A stretch of 64,000 bases of DNA, from positions 1,426,001-1,490,000 of the forward strand of contig NZ_CP014504.1 of assembly GCF_001590605.1 (NCBI RefSeq), written 5' to 3'. A model generated the notes under the pieces. That model was not told the DNA's origin. It was given only the letters and a program-made list of their open reading frames with translations, and made no database searches. The position numbers and the translations under genes were made by a program. The stretch comes from Pedobacter cryoconitis. Lineage in GTDB: Bacteria; Bacteroidota; Bacteroidia; Sphingobacteriales; Sphingobacteriaceae. Shown piece by piece: positions 16,781 through 26,456 of this stretch (its first letter is position 1; each line of letters starts with the position of its first letter).

Positions 16781-17248
16781 ATGAAAAAGAACATTATTTT
16801 AATATGGTTTATTGTGCTTGTAGGAAACAATTTTTGTTTTTCACAAGATAAAGAGGATTTATCCAAATTGCCAATAGTAGTCCTGAAACTTTCCGATGGT
16901 ACAGAAAAAATGACAAGGTATCCCTTAATTACATCTAAGCAATATAATGAAATGAAGATCCTACCAAGGGATAGTTTTTTCACAAAACATCCAGATTTAA
17001 AAGGGACAAATGTTCTTTCTTTTTCGTTAGTTCCAAGCGTCAAAAAAATATTAAGTATAACTGATATTTTTAAACTTTTTAAAATCGACGACAAGTATAT
17101 GGACTACGATATTTACGGAACGGGTAATCCAAAGCCCCTTGCGGATAAAAAGAATATCTATGCACCTGAAAATTCCATACAGTCAGTGACTGTTGATGAA
17201 CAGAAGAAAAGAGTTATGATTAAGTTGTTCTTTGCGGACAAACGTTAA
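16781..17248 (+). CDS. Small secreted protein of unknown function
   Basis: 155 aa, ATG start, signal peptide MKKNIILIWFIVLVGNNFCFS-Q. The mature part has no recognised domain: 'LPIVVLKLSDGTEKMTRYPLITSKQY' suggests a beta-rich protein, and 'PENSIQSVTVDEQKKRVMIKLFFADKR' ends it with two strands. It follows the C39-like lipoprotein by 12 bp and is closed by a strong hairpin, so the two make a short operon. An inhibitor or partner of the C39-like domain is possible but unproven. Confidence 0.7.
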   Translation: MKKNIILIWFIVLVGNNFCFSQDKEDLSKLPIVVLKLSDGTEKMTRYPLITSKQYNEMKILPRDSFFTKHPDLKGTNVLSFSLVPSVKKILSITDIFKLFKIDDKYMDYDIYGTGNPKPLADKKNIYAPENSIQSVTVDEQKKRVMIKLFFADKR

Positions 17249-17265
17249 TCTACTAAGATATTAAA

Positions 17266-17297
17266 ATAAAGGCCAGTTTAAACCAGCTGGCCTTTAT
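17266..17297 (+). terminator. Terminator of the C39-like operon
   Basis: A perfect 11-bp stem: ATAAAGGCCAG and CTGGCCTTTAT around a 10-nt loop, 18 bp after the stop of the secreted-protein gene. Confidence 0.8.
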
Positions 17298-17348
17298 GAT
17301 TATTTGGATAAATATAGCCCCAAGACCCTGGTGGTAATTTATCTGTAG

Positions 17349-17855
17349 GTAGCCGCTTCAATACATCTGCTGACACGCAGTAAATATTTAGCAAGCCTCG
17401 ACATTATCGATGGGTTCAGCGAACAGGAAATTTATACTGTAGGTTGGGAAGGCGAAATCTGGAAGTACGACGGTTCTCTCTTCAGTCAGCAAAACAGTCC
17501 GACCGAGCTGGCGCTCTACAAAGTTCGCTGTGCGCCGGACGGATTTGTCTATGCCTGCGGTCAGCTTGGAACCTTGCTTCGTGGACGCAATGATCAATGG
17601 GAAATAATAAAGCATGAAAGCACCGAAGAAGACCTCTGGGGTATGGAGGTTTTCGACGGACAGTTATATGTGTCTTCTACCAGTTTCGTCTATCGGCTCG
17701 AAGGCGATAAGCTCAATCCTGTTGATTTTGGGGTCGACATTCCACGCACTTGTTATCACCTGAGCGCAGCTGACGGGATCATGTGGTCCATAGGGATCAA
17801 GGATATAATGGAGTTTGATGGTTCGAACTGGAAGCGGATTTTGCGAATTGACTAA
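17349..17855 (+). pseudogene. C-terminal fragment of a beta-propeller protein without a start
   Basis: An open frame begins after TAG at 17346 and runs 168 codons to the stop at 17855. From about residue 20 it reads as propeller blades: 'EIYTVGWEGEIWKYDGSLF', 'DGFVYACGQLGTLLRGRNDQ', 'LWGMEVFDGQLYVSSTSFVY', 'IMWSIGIKDIMEFDGSNW'. No ATG lies near a plausible domain start, and the N-terminal blades are absent. The segment looks more G+C rich than its neighbours, which hints at import from elsewhere. It is probably the surviving 3' end of a larger gene. Confidence 0.6.
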
Positions 17856-17916
17856 TCCGGGTCAGTTTTGCCGCAACTCCCAATCTCGTGTCAAAAAATA
17901 CAATACCATCTAAAAG

Positions 17917-17955
17917 AACTCGATCCTGTAAAACATGTTTTTACAGGATCGAGTT
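17917..17955. terminator. Perfect 17-bp bidirectional terminator hairpin
   Basis: AACTCGATCCTGTAAAA and its exact complement surround a 5-nt loop (CATGT), between the plus-strand propeller fragment and the minus-strand susD gene. A-rich and T-rich stem ends suit termination on both strands. Confidence 0.85.
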
Positions 17956-18006
17956 CGAAAGTTAGCTTATAAAAAAGGGAAATTTTGAGTACTATTGAGG
18001 ATTTTC

Positions 18007-19554
18007 CTATTTATCCCAAAAAACACGTGTGTCCATATTATCTGGCCCACCATTGTCTGCAACTGCTGCCTGGTAATTCGTTGAGTTTGCAGAAAGCTCA
18101 AGCGTTGGATAAACAAACCGGCGAACAAAACCACCAGTTATATTTTGTCCTGGCATGGTATTGGGCGATAAGGCCGGGAAACCGCTTCTCCTGAAGTTAG
18201 CAAATGCCTCGGTACCATTGCCCCAGGACGCCACCCAATATTGAGTATTAATAAGGTTTAGTGCATTTGCCGTTGTATAAGCATTAACGGGATTATTAAT
18301 AAATGCATTTTGTGTAGCTAAAGGAATGATGGCTGCTGGATTATAGGTTGTCCATTGATCCATTGCCGCACGGATACCATTCGCATAATAAACATCAGGT
18401 GTACTACCAGTTATCCAGCCTCTAAAAGCGGCCTCTGCCAGCAGTAATTGCGTTTGAGCATGAGTGATAAAAAATTGCGGAGCGGTTAAACTACCGAAAA
18501 CACTATAATTAACCTGCGAATAATTAAAACCCGAGCCGTTACTACCTCTAAATCCAGGGGCAGTTGGTAAAGTAGCGTTGCTATAGCCTATAGGAAGTCC
18601 GAACTGATTTGCAGATATGGTGTCTGGTATGCTTGTAGGTGCCGATAATGGGTTTGCGTATTTGCCGGATATAAACTTCAATCGCGGATCACCACTATTT
18701 TTTAGTTGATCAACAAAGGGAGCCGCTAAATAATAAGTATTCGCTATCGCAGTAATAGTCTGGCTCACGGGATTCACGTAAGTTGTATTGTATTTCAGAT
18801 AACAGTTGTCAGCATTTGATGTCATTACACCACCTGCTACGGCAGCTTGCACAATAGCTTGCGCTTTTGCAGGTTCAAATTTACTATATCTCATACCTAA
18901 TCGAAGTAATAAGGAATAACCCAATCTTTTCCATTGGGCGATATTGCCACCGTAAAACACATCAGCCTTTACTATATCCTTTGTTGGATCTAAAGCTGCG
19001 GTTGCCGCAGTAACTTCGTTAATCAGGTCAGTGTAAATCATTGCCTGATTATCGTATTTAGGCGTAAGCACATTTGATAAATAGGCTTGTCCGGCTTCAC
19101 TATATGGCACGTTTCCGTAACTATCTACCAGCATCATAAATTGGTAAGCTTTCCAGATTCTGGCTTCGTTATATAAATTTGTCCTTGCTGCATTGCCTTT
19201 GAGCTGGCTTAATATTTGGACCAGCAATTGAACAGGACCTGAAGAGCTTGTTGCGCCACTATTTGTTCCCGTATATTCAGCATTCCAATTTTGCGAAGTA
19301 TAGGTTTGATTCAGCTGATTAAAATTAAATGCCGAGGTGATTCCTGAAAACGGATTTACAAATTGCTGCACAATTGTTGGCTCGGTTTCCATCGTTGCTC
19401 CATGCGTTCCAAATTGTGCACTCGTAAACAAGAATGATGCGTCGAGTTCTGTTGGGTTATTTGGATTAATATTCAATTGATCAAACCCTTTATTGCAACT
19501 GGAAATTACTGGGACCCAGATTGCGATGACTATAATTCTGATTAAATTTTTCAT
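18007..19554 (-). CDS. SusD/RagB-family outer-membrane lipoprotein (SusD-like_2 type)
   Basis: 515 aa, ATG start. Lipoprotein signal MKNLIRIIVIAIWVPVISS-C20. 'FDQLNINPNNPTELDASFLFTSAQ' is the hallmark start of the SusD-like_2 (PF12771) group, and the helix-rich body with TPR-like segments ('LYNEARIWKAYQFMMLVDSYG', 'HAQTQLLLAEAAFRGW') follows the family to the end. It caps the SusC channel at the cell surface and binds glycan or peptide ligands. It follows the SusC gene after 13 bp, so both form one operon ended by the hairpin at 17917-17955. SusD-like_2 members often lack linked glycoside hydrolases, and none is present here. Confidence 0.95.
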   Translation of the reverse strand: MKNLIRIIVIAIWVPVISSCNKGFDQLNINPNNPTELDASFLFTSAQFGTHGATMETEPTIVQQFVNPFSGITSAFNFNQLNQTYTSQNWNAEYTGTNSGATSSSGPVQLLVQILSQLKGNAARTNLYNEARIWKAYQFMMLVDSYGNVPYSEAGQAYLSNVLTPKYDNQAMIYTDLINEVTAATAALDPTKDIVKADVFYGGNIAQWKRLGYSLLLRLGMRYSKFEPAKAQAIVQAAVAGGVMTSNADNCYLKYNTTYVNPVSQTITAIANTYYLAAPFVDQLKNSGDPRLKFISGKYANPLSAPTSIPDTISANQFGLPIGYSNATLPTAPGFRGSNGSGFNYSQVNYSVFGSLTAPQFFITHAQTQLLLAEAAFRGWITGSTPDVYYANGIRAAMDQWTTYNPAAIIPLATQNAFINNPVNAYTTANALNLINTQYWVASWGNGTEAFANFRRSGFPALSPNTMPGQNITGGFVRRFVYPTLELSANSTNYQAAVADNGGPDNMDTRVFWDK

Positions 19555-19567
19555 ATTGTATATAGCG

Positions 19568-22500
19568 TTAGAATCTTACGTTTAAGTTAAATCCGAAAGT
19601 ACGTGTTGTTGGTAGTGATGCTTGCTCATAACCTGTTAAGTTATCTCCGCTTGAGGCTATTGCTTCAGGATCAATGTTTGGCGTATATTTCTTAATGATC
19701 AATACATTATGACATACCGCAGAAAGCACTAAGCTTTTCACATATTTTTTATTGATAAATTTAGACAAGTCGTATCCCAGCGAAAGGTTTCTTAATTTAA
19801 TAAAGCCCGAGCTATAAATAAATGGATCTAAGATATTCGTTGAACGATAATTTGCGTAAAAATCTTCTGCATTTACAGCGGTGGTATTTGGTAATCCGTC
19901 AGTAGCGTTTACGCCAGGAAAAATTACTCCACCCACACGGCCAGGTAAAGACTCTTTTGATAAACCTTCTCTTAATAAGTTTAAACTTGTGCTCGAGAGT
20001 ACTTTACCTCCTGCTTTATAATCAATATGGGCAACAAAGGTAAAGCCTTTGTAGTTCAACGTATTTAGCCAGCCCCCTGTTGCTGTAGGAAGGCCACTAC
20101 CAAAATTAACTGGTTTATCACTTGCTACGGGTTTGCCTCCCGATAATACGATATTTCCGGAAGCATCCCGCTTGTAAGTTGAACCTACAATTTGGTTAAG
20201 GGGTAAACCTACCACGTCAACAATAGACCCAAAAAACTCAGGACTGCCCACTACAAGTTGCGATTGGTTGTTAGCTAATGACAATACTTTTGAAGAGTTG
20301 AAAGCAGAATTAAAAGCGGTTTTCCAGGTAAATTTGTTATTTTGAACAGGTATTAATTCCAGGTTAAATTCTAATCCTTTATTATCCAAACCACCTAAGT
20401 TAACTAATGTGGTGCTATATCCGCTTGCTGCAGACAGGCTTATTGGAACGGCTTGATTAGTCGTTTTTTTATCGTAAGCAGCCACGTCCAGATTCACTCT
20501 GTTGTTGAACATGTGTAACTCGATACCTATTTCTTTTTCATTTACACCAAAAGGCTTAATTTGGGTGTTTGGTGAAGATGTCCCGTTTATACTTCCTAAG
20601 GGAAGCCCATTGAATGAATTTTGAGCAAGCGCAAATGTTAATGCATTGTAGCTTCCAACGCCCTGTGCGCTTCCGGTTTCTGCAACAGCAACTCTAATCT
20701 TTCCAAAATTTAACCATTTTGCTTTTGGAAGTAATTCCGAAAAAACGAAACTTCCGCTAATTGAGGGATAGAAATAGTGATCTATATCTCTGGCCAGTAC
20801 CGAATACCAATCTGTACGGCCGGTAAGATTCAGGTAGAATAAATTTTTGTACGACAATTCTGCAGTACCATACAATGAATTTACTGTTTGTTTAGTCAAG
20901 TTGTAACTCGAATTTGCCGTAACACCGTTTCCGATCGTATATAAACCTCTGATGTAAAAGTTTGTTACCGCTTCATTAAATGTAGAGGAAGTTAATGGAA
21001 AGTTATTACCACCTGCCGTTGCATTAAATGAAAAATCTTTCCACTTATGCCCACCACCCAGCAAGAAGTCAAAATTATTTTGGCGTGTACTTGCTGTACT
21101 TATCCCATAGCTACCGTTGAACAGCCCTGCAGGTGCTGCAGATACAGCCAGCGTACCAGTTGGAGTGTTTGATTCATAGGTAGATTGCAAAAGGTCCATA
21201 TTTGCCCTGCCCTGAAAATATAGCCAATCGAAAAACTGATAGCGTACCACAGCAGTACCTAACAAATGATCTTTTGTTTGTCTTTGAAATTGGTGCGCTA
21301 ATATCCAGTATGGGTTGGTAACGGTAGCAAACCTCGAAGTTGGTGTTTCATTTCCGTTGGCATCCGTTGCGCCTGCCTCAAGTACATCAAAAGAAATGGA
21401 GTTAGCCAGCCTGTAAATTGATGTAGGAATTGCATTTCCCTGGACGCCTACAAGTGGCGGATTGTTATTAAATTGGTGATCATAGTTAACGTAAAATTGT
21501 GCAGATAATTTATCGGTAAGTTTATAGTTAATGCCAACGTTAAAAATCTTTTTATGAAAATCGTTGTTTGGTATTATGCCCTGAGCGTCTTGATTAGAAA
21601 GAGACACCCGAAAACTTCCTTTGTCATTACCGCCAGAAAGTGCAACTGTATTACTCCACGATGATGCAGGTCTAAAGAACGTACTTATTCTGTTTTTAAC
21701 AGGCGCATAGGGACGTTGAACTCCGTCGAATTGATACGTTGGTACATCATCAAATGGCACACCAAAACTCCAGGCACCAGAACTCTGCGCAGTTCCTTGT
21801 GAGGAGGGACGAATATTATTTTCACCTTGCCCGTACTCATATTGAAAATCTGTATAATCGAGCGCTTGGTTTAGCGTAAAATTAGAGTTGAACTCAATAC
21901 CTATTCCACTGTTTTTGGATCCCGACTTTGTCGTAATAATTATTGCGCCGTTAACTGCACGCGACCCATACAATGCTGCAGCGGTAGATCCTTTTAGAAT
22001 AGTCATCGATTCGATGTCATCCTGATTGATACCTTGCAAATTATCTCCCTGGTCGACATTTTGTGTATAACCATTATTACTGCTCGCGCCCTGCGACATT
22101 GGCAAGCCATTGATTACGATTAGCGGCGAATTGTCTGCGGTGAAAGAAGATTGTCCACGCAAACGAATCTTTGTACTTCCACCTGGCCCTGCGGCGGGTG
22201 GAGAGACGTCCAGCCCGGAGATCTGGCCCTCAAGTGCATTGGCAAGGTTAGTCGTGCGGTTAGTTTGTAATGCCTGTACGTTGGCTTTCTGAGCCGAGTA
22301 CCCCAGGCTTTTGGCTTCCCTCTTTATACCGAGGGCAGTTACGATAACCTCATTCAAAGCATTTGTAACCGCCACCATAGAAACATTAACAACGGTTTTT
22401 GTATTTACCGTTATTTCTACGGGATTATAGCCAATGGATGTGAACACCAACACCGCATTGGTATTTGCAACATTTATCTTATAACTGCCAGATGCATTGG

Positions 22501-22738
22501 TTGTAGTAGCATTTTGAGTTCCCTTTTCAACAACGCTAACGCCGGGTAAACCAATTGCCTGTTCATCGGTAACTTTACCTGTAATTCCTATCGAAGCTAA
22601 TTTTAACTTTTTTGTTGTTAAAGATTTGCTAAATATTACGGTTGTTAGCCCACCAGCTGATGCGCTCGCGGATTCGAAAAGAATGAATACCGTTAACACC
22701 GTACAAATAAATACTAGTGGAAGTAATTTTTTTTTCAT
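19568..22738 (-). CDS. SusC/RagA-family TonB-dependent outer-membrane receptor
   Basis: Reading can begin at 22810, but ATG at 22738 (MKKKLLPLVFICTVLTVFIL) starts the signal peptide, giving 1056 aa. Domains in order: signal peptide; carboxypeptidase-D regulatory-like domain ('GITGKVTDEQAIGLPGVSVVEKG', about 50-125); TonB plug with 'PLIVINGLPM' and the SusC signature 'DIESMTILKGSTAAALYGSRAVNGAII'; and a 22-strand barrel ending in '...TFGFNLNVRF' with terminal Phe for BAM recognition. Together with the SusD partner it imports an oligomeric nutrient using TonB energy. It is divergent from an AraC regulator 570 bp away that may control it. Confidence 0.96.
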   Translation of the reverse strand: MKKKLLPLVFICTVLTVFILFESASASAGGLTTVIFSKSLTTKKLKLASIGITGKVTDEQAIGLPGVSVVEKGTQNATTTNASGSYKINVANTNAVLVFTSIGYNPVEITVNTKTVVNVSMVAVTNALNEVIVTALGIKREAKSLGYSAQKANVQALQTNRTTNLANALEGQISGLDVSPPAAGPGGSTKIRLRGQSSFTADNSPLIVINGLPMSQGASSNNGYTQNVDQGDNLQGINQDDIESMTILKGSTAAALYGSRAVNGAIIITTKSGSKNSGIGIEFNSNFTLNQALDYTDFQYEYGQGENNIRPSSQGTAQSSGAWSFGVPFDDVPTYQFDGVQRPYAPVKNRISTFFRPASSWSNTVALSGGNDKGSFRVSLSNQDAQGIIPNNDFHKKIFNVGINYKLTDKLSAQFYVNYDHQFNNNPPLVGVQGNAIPTSIYRLANSISFDVLEAGATDANGNETPTSRFATVTNPYWILAHQFQRQTKDHLLGTAVVRYQFFDWLYFQGRANMDLLQSTYESNTPTGTLAVSAAPAGLFNGSYGISTASTRQNNFDFLLGGGHKWKDFSFNATAGGNNFPLTSSTFNEAVTNFYIRGLYTIGNGVTANSSYNLTKQTVNSLYGTAELSYKNLFYLNLTGRTDWYSVLARDIDHYFYPSISGSFVFSELLPKAKWLNFGKIRVAVAETGSAQGVGSYNALTFALAQNSFNGLPLGSINGTSSPNTQIKPFGVNEKEIGIELHMFNNRVNLDVAAYDKKTTNQAVPISLSAASGYSTTLVNLGGLDNKGLEFNLELIPVQNNKFTWKTAFNSAFNSSKVLSLANNQSQLVVGSPEFFGSIVDVVGLPLNQIVGSTYKRDASGNIVLSGGKPVASDKPVNFGSGLPTATGGWLNTLNYKGFTFVAHIDYKAGGKVLSSTSLNLLREGLSKESLPGRVGGVIFPGVNATDGLPNTTAVNAEDFYANYRSTNILDPFIYSSGFIKLRNLSLGYDLSKFINKKYVKSLVLSAVCHNVLIIKKYTPNIDPEAIASSGDNLTGYEQASLPTTRTFGFNLNVRF

Positions 22739-23309
22739 AATTGTTATTTGGTTAGCATTGTTTTTTGTAATAAACAGCTTAAATAACCGCAGAAGAGGCG
22801 GTGCTGTCATTTCGGAGCATACGCAGCGTTTAGCGACTACGTATGGTGGTGAATGTGAAGTAAATCTATCTCATAGGATTATATTGGTTTGCTGGTTAAT
22901 CAATCCCTGCTCTAGTAAGCTAAGGCAAATGTGCTTAGGCTAAATAGTTTGTTTGAGGAAAATAGTTGCGAAGAACAGAAGATCACTTTTCATTTATATT
23001 TGGTTTCGAAACAGTTAGGTTACTCAATCAAATAAAGAGAACTTTAATGAAAATCAATTTCAGTATTACAGCAAAAAAATGTAACATATTAACATAGATA
23101 TTTCTTTCTGTTATGAGTTGCTGATTGATGAGATATCTAAAAAACTTCTGTATATCAGTTGTTTATGATGTTATTTTACAACTGTGCCAGTCTAATGCAC
23201 AAATAGAAAAGCCGGGTATTGTTAATATACACATATCAATAAGTAATCAGATGGATATTATATCGTGCATAATTTCTAATTTGATGTTTGTAATTAACCA
23301 AGTATAAAC
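22739..23309. other. Divergent regulatory interval between susC and the AraC gene
   Basis: 571 bp with no gene I can support. It must carry the promoters of both flanking genes. The frames here (for example 23125-23307) have an unnatural composition. I saw no convincing TTTG...TAnnTTTG promoter or long operator palindrome. Confidence 0.5.
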
Positions 23310-24197
23310 ATGAAAGCTACGTTAAAAAAGGCTACTCCGAACCCGGAGCATTCCTTTAATATCCGTAAGGATATAGGGCATGCGATATTAAGTGCCTGGC
23401 ATTATCACCCCGAGTGCGAGCTATTGGTTGTTAAAAGGACCTACGGTACCTGCCTGATAGGCGACCATGTTGGTCCTTTTAAAAATGGTGATGTATTTTT
23501 ATTTGGATCAAACCTGCCACATACTTTCCGGTGTGAACAAAAATATCTGGAAAGCGATACTGAAAAAGTTGGAGAAACAATCGTGATTCTTTTTCAAACT
23601 AACATCTGGGGCGATGCATTTTTAAATCTACCTGAAATTAGCCCAATTGTTAAAATGCTGAATACTAGTAAGCTGGGTTTGCGGTTAAAAGGAGTAACCA
23701 GAAGAAAGGTCGGCAAAATAGCGGAGGAAATGCTCAACGAATCGCCTGCCCGTAAGTTGATCAGTTTATTATCCGCTTTGGAAATAATAGCTGTTTCGAA
23801 AGAATATGAAATTATATCATCCAACGGCTTTAACCCAGAAGTGAATAGCATCGATCAAAACCGCATCAACACGATATTCGAGTATACGTTTAATAATTAC
23901 CACAAAAAAATAGGGCTAGAAGATGTGGCTGCATTAATTAACATGGGAAAGCACTCTTTTTGCAGGTACTTTAAATCCAAAACAAAGAAAACATATATCC
24001 AGTTTTTAATGGAAGTGAGAATTGGAAATGCATGCAGATTGTTATTAGAAGAGGAATTTAATATAACTGAGGTAGGCTATGCCTGTGGCTATAACAATAT
24101 TTCTCATTTCTATCATCAATTTAAAACGCTTACGAAAAAAAATCCAATGGATTACAGACACAATTATCTTAAAACTGAGGAGAAAAAATTTACCTGA
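23310..24197 (+). CDS. AraC-family transcriptional regulator
   Basis: 295 aa, ATG start. N-terminal cupin-like sensor (about 15-110: 'WHYHPECELLVVKRTYGTCLIGDHVG', 'GDVFLFGSNLPHTFR'). C-terminal double helix-turn-helix (about 190-290: 'IGLEDVAALINMGKHSFCRYFKSKTKKTYIQF', then 'NITEVGYACGYNNISHFYHQFKTLTKKNPMDYR'), the AraC/XylS signature. The cupin should bind a small ligand such as a sugar. It is divergent from the SusC/SusD operon and upstream of sugar-acid genes, so control of both is likely. Confidence 0.92.
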   Translation: MKATLKKATPNPEHSFNIRKDIGHAILSAWHYHPECELLVVKRTYGTCLIGDHVGPFKNGDVFLFGSNLPHTFRCEQKYLESDTEKVGETIVILFQTNIWGDAFLNLPEISPIVKMLNTSKLGLRLKGVTRRKVGKIAEEMLNESPARKLISLLSALEIIAVSKEYEIISSNGFNPEVNSIDQNRINTIFEYTFNNYHKKIGLEDVAALINMGKHSFCRYFKSKTKKTYIQFLMEVRIGNACRLLLEEEFNITEVGYACGYNNISHFYHQFKTLTKKNPMDYRHNYLKTEEKKFT

Positions 24198-24422
24198 CAG
24201 CAAGTTTTGAGTTGCTTTTAATGAGGCGTTTAGATGATCAAATCGTCATCAAATCAGGCAATGCAAACCAGTAATTTTAGTATTGAAGCATTTTATTGTA
24301 TTATATTAACATCATGCTTTAAATGTGCGCTAAAAGGACTTATTTGCCTTTAGATTTTACCGCCTGGATACTTAAATAAGTTCAAACCTGATTTTCGATC
24401 CAAAAAACTAAACCAAATAATT

Positions 24423-24614
24423 ATGAGAATTTATTACACCTCTAGCGGGATTATTATAAATCTCAATAACCAATATTTATTAACAGAAGAGAAAGGCTGG
24501 AATAGGTTTGTCAACAGGAGCAACCTACCGCAGGCAAAATCATACAATGGGGCTACCGCTTTAGGTCCTTGCCTTTTGGTAACAGACGGCCCAATAGATC
24601 CGGATACTAATTAG
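24423..24614 (+). pseudogene. FAH-family hydrolase gene with a large internal deletion
   Basis: The 63-aa product joins two separate parts of an FAH-type protein as found in sugar-acid pathways. Residues 1-34 (MRIYYTSSGIIINLN..., 'KGWNRFVNRSN') match the N-terminus. Residues 35-63 (LPQAKSYNGATALGPCLLVT...) match the segment after the 'NPLYLPQAKSY' motif deep in the catalytic domain. Roughly 130 residues in between and the whole C-terminus are missing, including the metal-binding E-x-E motif, so it cannot be active. It ends 13 bp before an intact IlvD/Edd dehydratase, its usual pathway partner. Confidence 0.7.
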
Positions 24615-24627
24615 TTATATTCTAGAC

Positions 24628-26343
24628 ATGAAATCATATAGAAGTTCGACCTGGTTTGGGAAAAAAGATAAAATGGGCCTCATCTATCGCAGTTGGATGA
24701 AAAACCAGGGCATGCCCGAAGATATGTTTGACGGCAGACCGGTAATAGGGATTTGTAATACATGGTCTGAACTTACACCTTGCAATGCCCACCTGCGCGA
24801 TATTGCCGAAAGTGTTCGTCGCGGGGTATTGGAGGCTGGCGGCTTTCCACTGGAATTCCCCATCATGTCATTGGGAGAAACGCTCATGAAACCCACTGCC
24901 ATGTTGTTCCGTAATCTCGCCAGTATGGATGCAGAGGAATCAATAAGAGGCAACCCTATTGATGGTGTAGTATTACTTACTGGCTGTGATAAAACTACGC
25001 CTTCTACGTTAATGGGAGCGGCAAGTGTAGATCTGCCAACGATTGTGGTTCCTGGCGGGCCCATGTTAAACGGAAAATATCACGGACATGACATAGGCTC
25101 AGGAACAAGTGTATGGAAGCTGACAGAGGAATTAAAGAAAGGCGAAATTACTTATGATGAATATGCAGAAGTAGAAAGTTGTATGTCTCGTAGTCCGGGC
25201 CACTGTATGACAATGGGAACGGCTTCCACTATGGCTTGCATGGTAGAAGCGTTAGGTATGAGCCTTTCTGGTGGTGCGGCTATACCTGCCGTTGATTCCC
25301 GCCGGAAAAGGCTTGCTCAGCTATCCGGAAGGAGAATAGTTGAAATGGTTAAAGAAGACTTGAAAATTTCTAAAATATTAACCCGGGATGCTTTTGAAAA
25401 TGCAATTAAGGTAAATGCTGCGGTAGGAGGTTCCTCAAACTTTATTATTCACCTCACCGCTATTGCAGGGCGTATGGGGGTAGCGCTAAACTTAGAGGAT
25501 TTTGATGCTATTGGCAGTAAAATGCCTCTTCTTGTAAATCTTATGCCTTCAGGGAAATTTTTGATGGAGGATTTTTACTATGCTGGTGGTGTACCTGCTG
25601 TTTTAAAACAAATGCAATCTGTTTTAAAAATGGATACCATTACGGTAAGCGGGAAAACGCATGCCTGGAACATAGCTAATACAGGAATAAATTATAATAA
25701 GGAAGTTATTTATGAATTTGAGCAGCCACTCATTCAAGAAGCCGGAATTACTGTACTAAAAGGTAATCTTGCAGTTAACGGAGCGGTTATAAAGCCATCT
25801 GCAGCTACGCCCAGTTTGATGCAGCATCGAGGTAGGGCAGTAGTGTTTAAAGACATTGAGGATTACCATGCGAGAGTAGATGACCCTGATTTGGATATCG
25901 ATGAAACTTGTGTAATGGTCTTGAAAACGGTTGGTCCGGTCGGCTATCCAGGTATGCCTGAGGTAGGCAATATGACTTTACCGAAAAAGCTGCTTGACAA
26001 AGGCGTAACAGATATGGTAAGGATATCGGATGGCAGGATGAGTGGTACGGCATATGGTACAGTTGTACTGCATGTATCGCCAGAGTCTGCTATTGGTGGA
26101 AATTTAGCTTTTGTAGAAAACGGAGATATAATTGAGCTGGATGTAGCCAATAAACGTATCCACCTTGAAGTGAGTGATGAAGCATTAGCCCTGAGGCGAA
26201 ACAATTGGGTACAGCCAGTTCCTGCTGCAACACGTGGTTATGTAAACTTATATATCAAACATGTTCAGCAGGCAGATAAGGGTGCTGATCTGGACTTTTT
26301 AGTAGGCGGCTCAGGTTCAACAGTAACCAGAGACTCTCATTAA
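24628..26343 (+). CDS. IlvD/Edd-family sugar-acid dehydratase (L-arabinonate dehydratase-like)
   Basis: 571 aa, ATG start. Iron-sulfur ligands are C52 ('ELTPCNAH'), C120 ('TGCDKTTPS') and C193 ('SPGHCMTMG'). Their spacing (68 and 73) matches that of the L-arabinonate/D-xylonate dehydratases, K122 matches the carbamylated Lys, and S472 ('GRMSGTAYG') matches the catalytic Ser/alkoxide. Length and the 'SSTWFGKKDKMGLIYRSWMKNQG' start also fit the sugar-acid branch rather than IlvD. The enzyme removes water from an aldonate to give a 2-keto-3-deoxy acid. The flanking FAH and MDR genes are broken, so it may be a survivor of a lost pathway. Confidence 0.9.
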   Translation: MKSYRSSTWFGKKDKMGLIYRSWMKNQGMPEDMFDGRPVIGICNTWSELTPCNAHLRDIAESVRRGVLEAGGFPLEFPIMSLGETLMKPTAMLFRNLASMDAEESIRGNPIDGVVLLTGCDKTTPSTLMGAASVDLPTIVVPGGPMLNGKYHGHDIGSGTSVWKLTEELKKGEITYDEYAEVESCMSRSPGHCMTMGTASTMACMVEALGMSLSGGAAIPAVDSRRKRLAQLSGRRIVEMVKEDLKISKILTRDAFENAIKVNAAVGGSSNFIIHLTAIAGRMGVALNLEDFDAIGSKMPLLVNLMPSGKFLMEDFYYAGGVPAVLKQMQSVLKMDTITVSGKTHAWNIANTGINYNKEVIYEFEQPLIQEAGITVLKGNLAVNGAVIKPSAATPSLMQHRGRAVVFKDIEDYHARVDDPDLDIDETCVMVLKTVGPVGYPGMPEVGNMTLPKKLLDKGVTDMVRISDGRMSGTAYGTVVLHVSPESAIGGNLAFVENGDIIELDVANKRIHLEVSDEALALRRNNWVQPVPAATRGYVNLYIKHVQQADKGADLDFLVGGSGSTVTRDSH

Positions 26344-26456
26344 AGCAGGAGCATGGGGGTATTGATTGTTTTGGCTGTATATTCTTTTTATTAATTGTTG
26401 ACATGATAATCCGTCGCATGATCTTTTAAGATTTCTATTAATAAGAGATTAGCCGT

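Noticed and set aside
17266..17297. Possible attachment site because of the nearby foreign-looking fragment.
   Set aside because: The hairpin directly follows an operon and no second copy of it was seen on the other side of the fragment.
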